DNA of 14,935 bases from SPGG2 sp964194625. Lineage in GTDB: Bacteria; Pseudomonadota; Gammaproteobacteria; Acidiferrobacterales; SPGG2. The stretch covers positions 1-14,935 of the forward strand of contig CAXMNC010000278.1 in the NCBI GenBank assembly GCA_964194625.1, written 5' to 3'. Below the pieces are notes generated by a model. That model was not told the origin of the DNA, did no database searches, and saw nothing but the letters and a program-made list of their open reading frames with translations. Below are positions 14,826-14,935 of this stretch, one piece after another. How positions within the stretch are numbered: the first letter of the stretch is position 1; each line of letters starts with the position of its first letter. A program made the position numbers and the translations under genes.

Positions 14826-14935
14826 ATGATTAAGCATTTGTTTACTGCTGCCATCACGGCAATTGTTGCGCTCGGACTGGTATCTACGGCATACGCAGGC
14901 AATGAACGCTTTATGAAAGTCATGAAGCGCGGCGA
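14826..14935 (+). CDS. Exported protein, N-terminus only; possibly a periplasmic solute-binding protein
   Basis: Thirty-six codons are present before the window ends. The product starts MIKHLF, followed by a hydrophobic core of about 15 residues and a good Sec signal-peptidase I site (Ala-Tyr-Ala before Gly25), so it is exported to the periplasm. The first mature residues, NERFMKVMKRGE, recall the 'L..V..RG.L' start of amino-acid-type ABC transporter binding proteins. A methylated-amine or amino-acid uptake system would make sense beside these genes. The mature part seen is too short to settle the family. The strong Shine-Dalgarno AGGAGA at 14815-14820 supports the start. Confidence 0.65.
   Translation, partial: MIKHLFTAAITAIVALGLVSTAYAGNERFMKVMKRG

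Overview
The window carries a nearly complete gene set for the indirect (N-methylglutamate) route of methylamine oxidation, all on the + strand. It suggests a proteobacterium that uses methylated amines as a carbon and/or nitrogen source. The base composition is moderately GC-rich by eye and GTG starts are common. The sequence does not let me name a genus. No rRNA, tRNA, CRISPR array, transposase or other mobile element was seen.

Layout. (1) Positions 1-5235 hold an N-methylglutamate synthase module. It consists of the 3' part of a class II glutamine amidotransferase-type subunit (MgsA-like), a fused GXGXG + FMN/Fe-S glutamate-synthase protein (MgsB+MgsC-like), and an 840-residue GltD-like flavoprotein. 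That flavoprotein's C-terminal third looks like a decayed copy of the FMN glutamate-synthase barrel. (2) Positions 5337-9294 hold gmaS (gamma-glutamylmethylamide synthetase), folD, a small two-helix membrane protein of unknown role, and a stand-alone FAD amine/amino-acid oxidoreductase. (3) After a 168-base AT-rich gap, positions 9463-14636 hold a four-gene soxBDAG-like set. In this context it is best read as N-methylglutamate dehydrogenase (mgdABCD). (4) After a 189-base gap, the window ends in the first 36 codons of an exported protein, possibly a periplasmic solute-binding protein.

How the genes fit together. GmaS would join methylamine to glutamate using ATP. The Mgs proteins would move the methylamino group onto 2-oxoglutarate, giving N-methylglutamate. 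The GltD-like protein is placed to feed NAD(P)H electrons to this step. MgdABCD would oxidise N-methylglutamate back to glutamate and pass the methyl carbon to tetrahydrofolate. FolD would convert the resulting methylene-H4F to formyl-H4F. The genes are tightly packed (19-base overlap, 1-base gap, abutting stop and start), which fits translational coupling within two or three transcription units.

Most unusual points: the GltD-pseudoGltB fusion; the GXGXG-then-FMN domain order, the reverse of GltB; a SoxD-like subunit with only two of the four zinc ligands known from sarcosine oxidase; and the extra oxidoreductase plus membrane protein inserted between folD and the mgd genes. Functions come from reading motifs and context. 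No database search was run.
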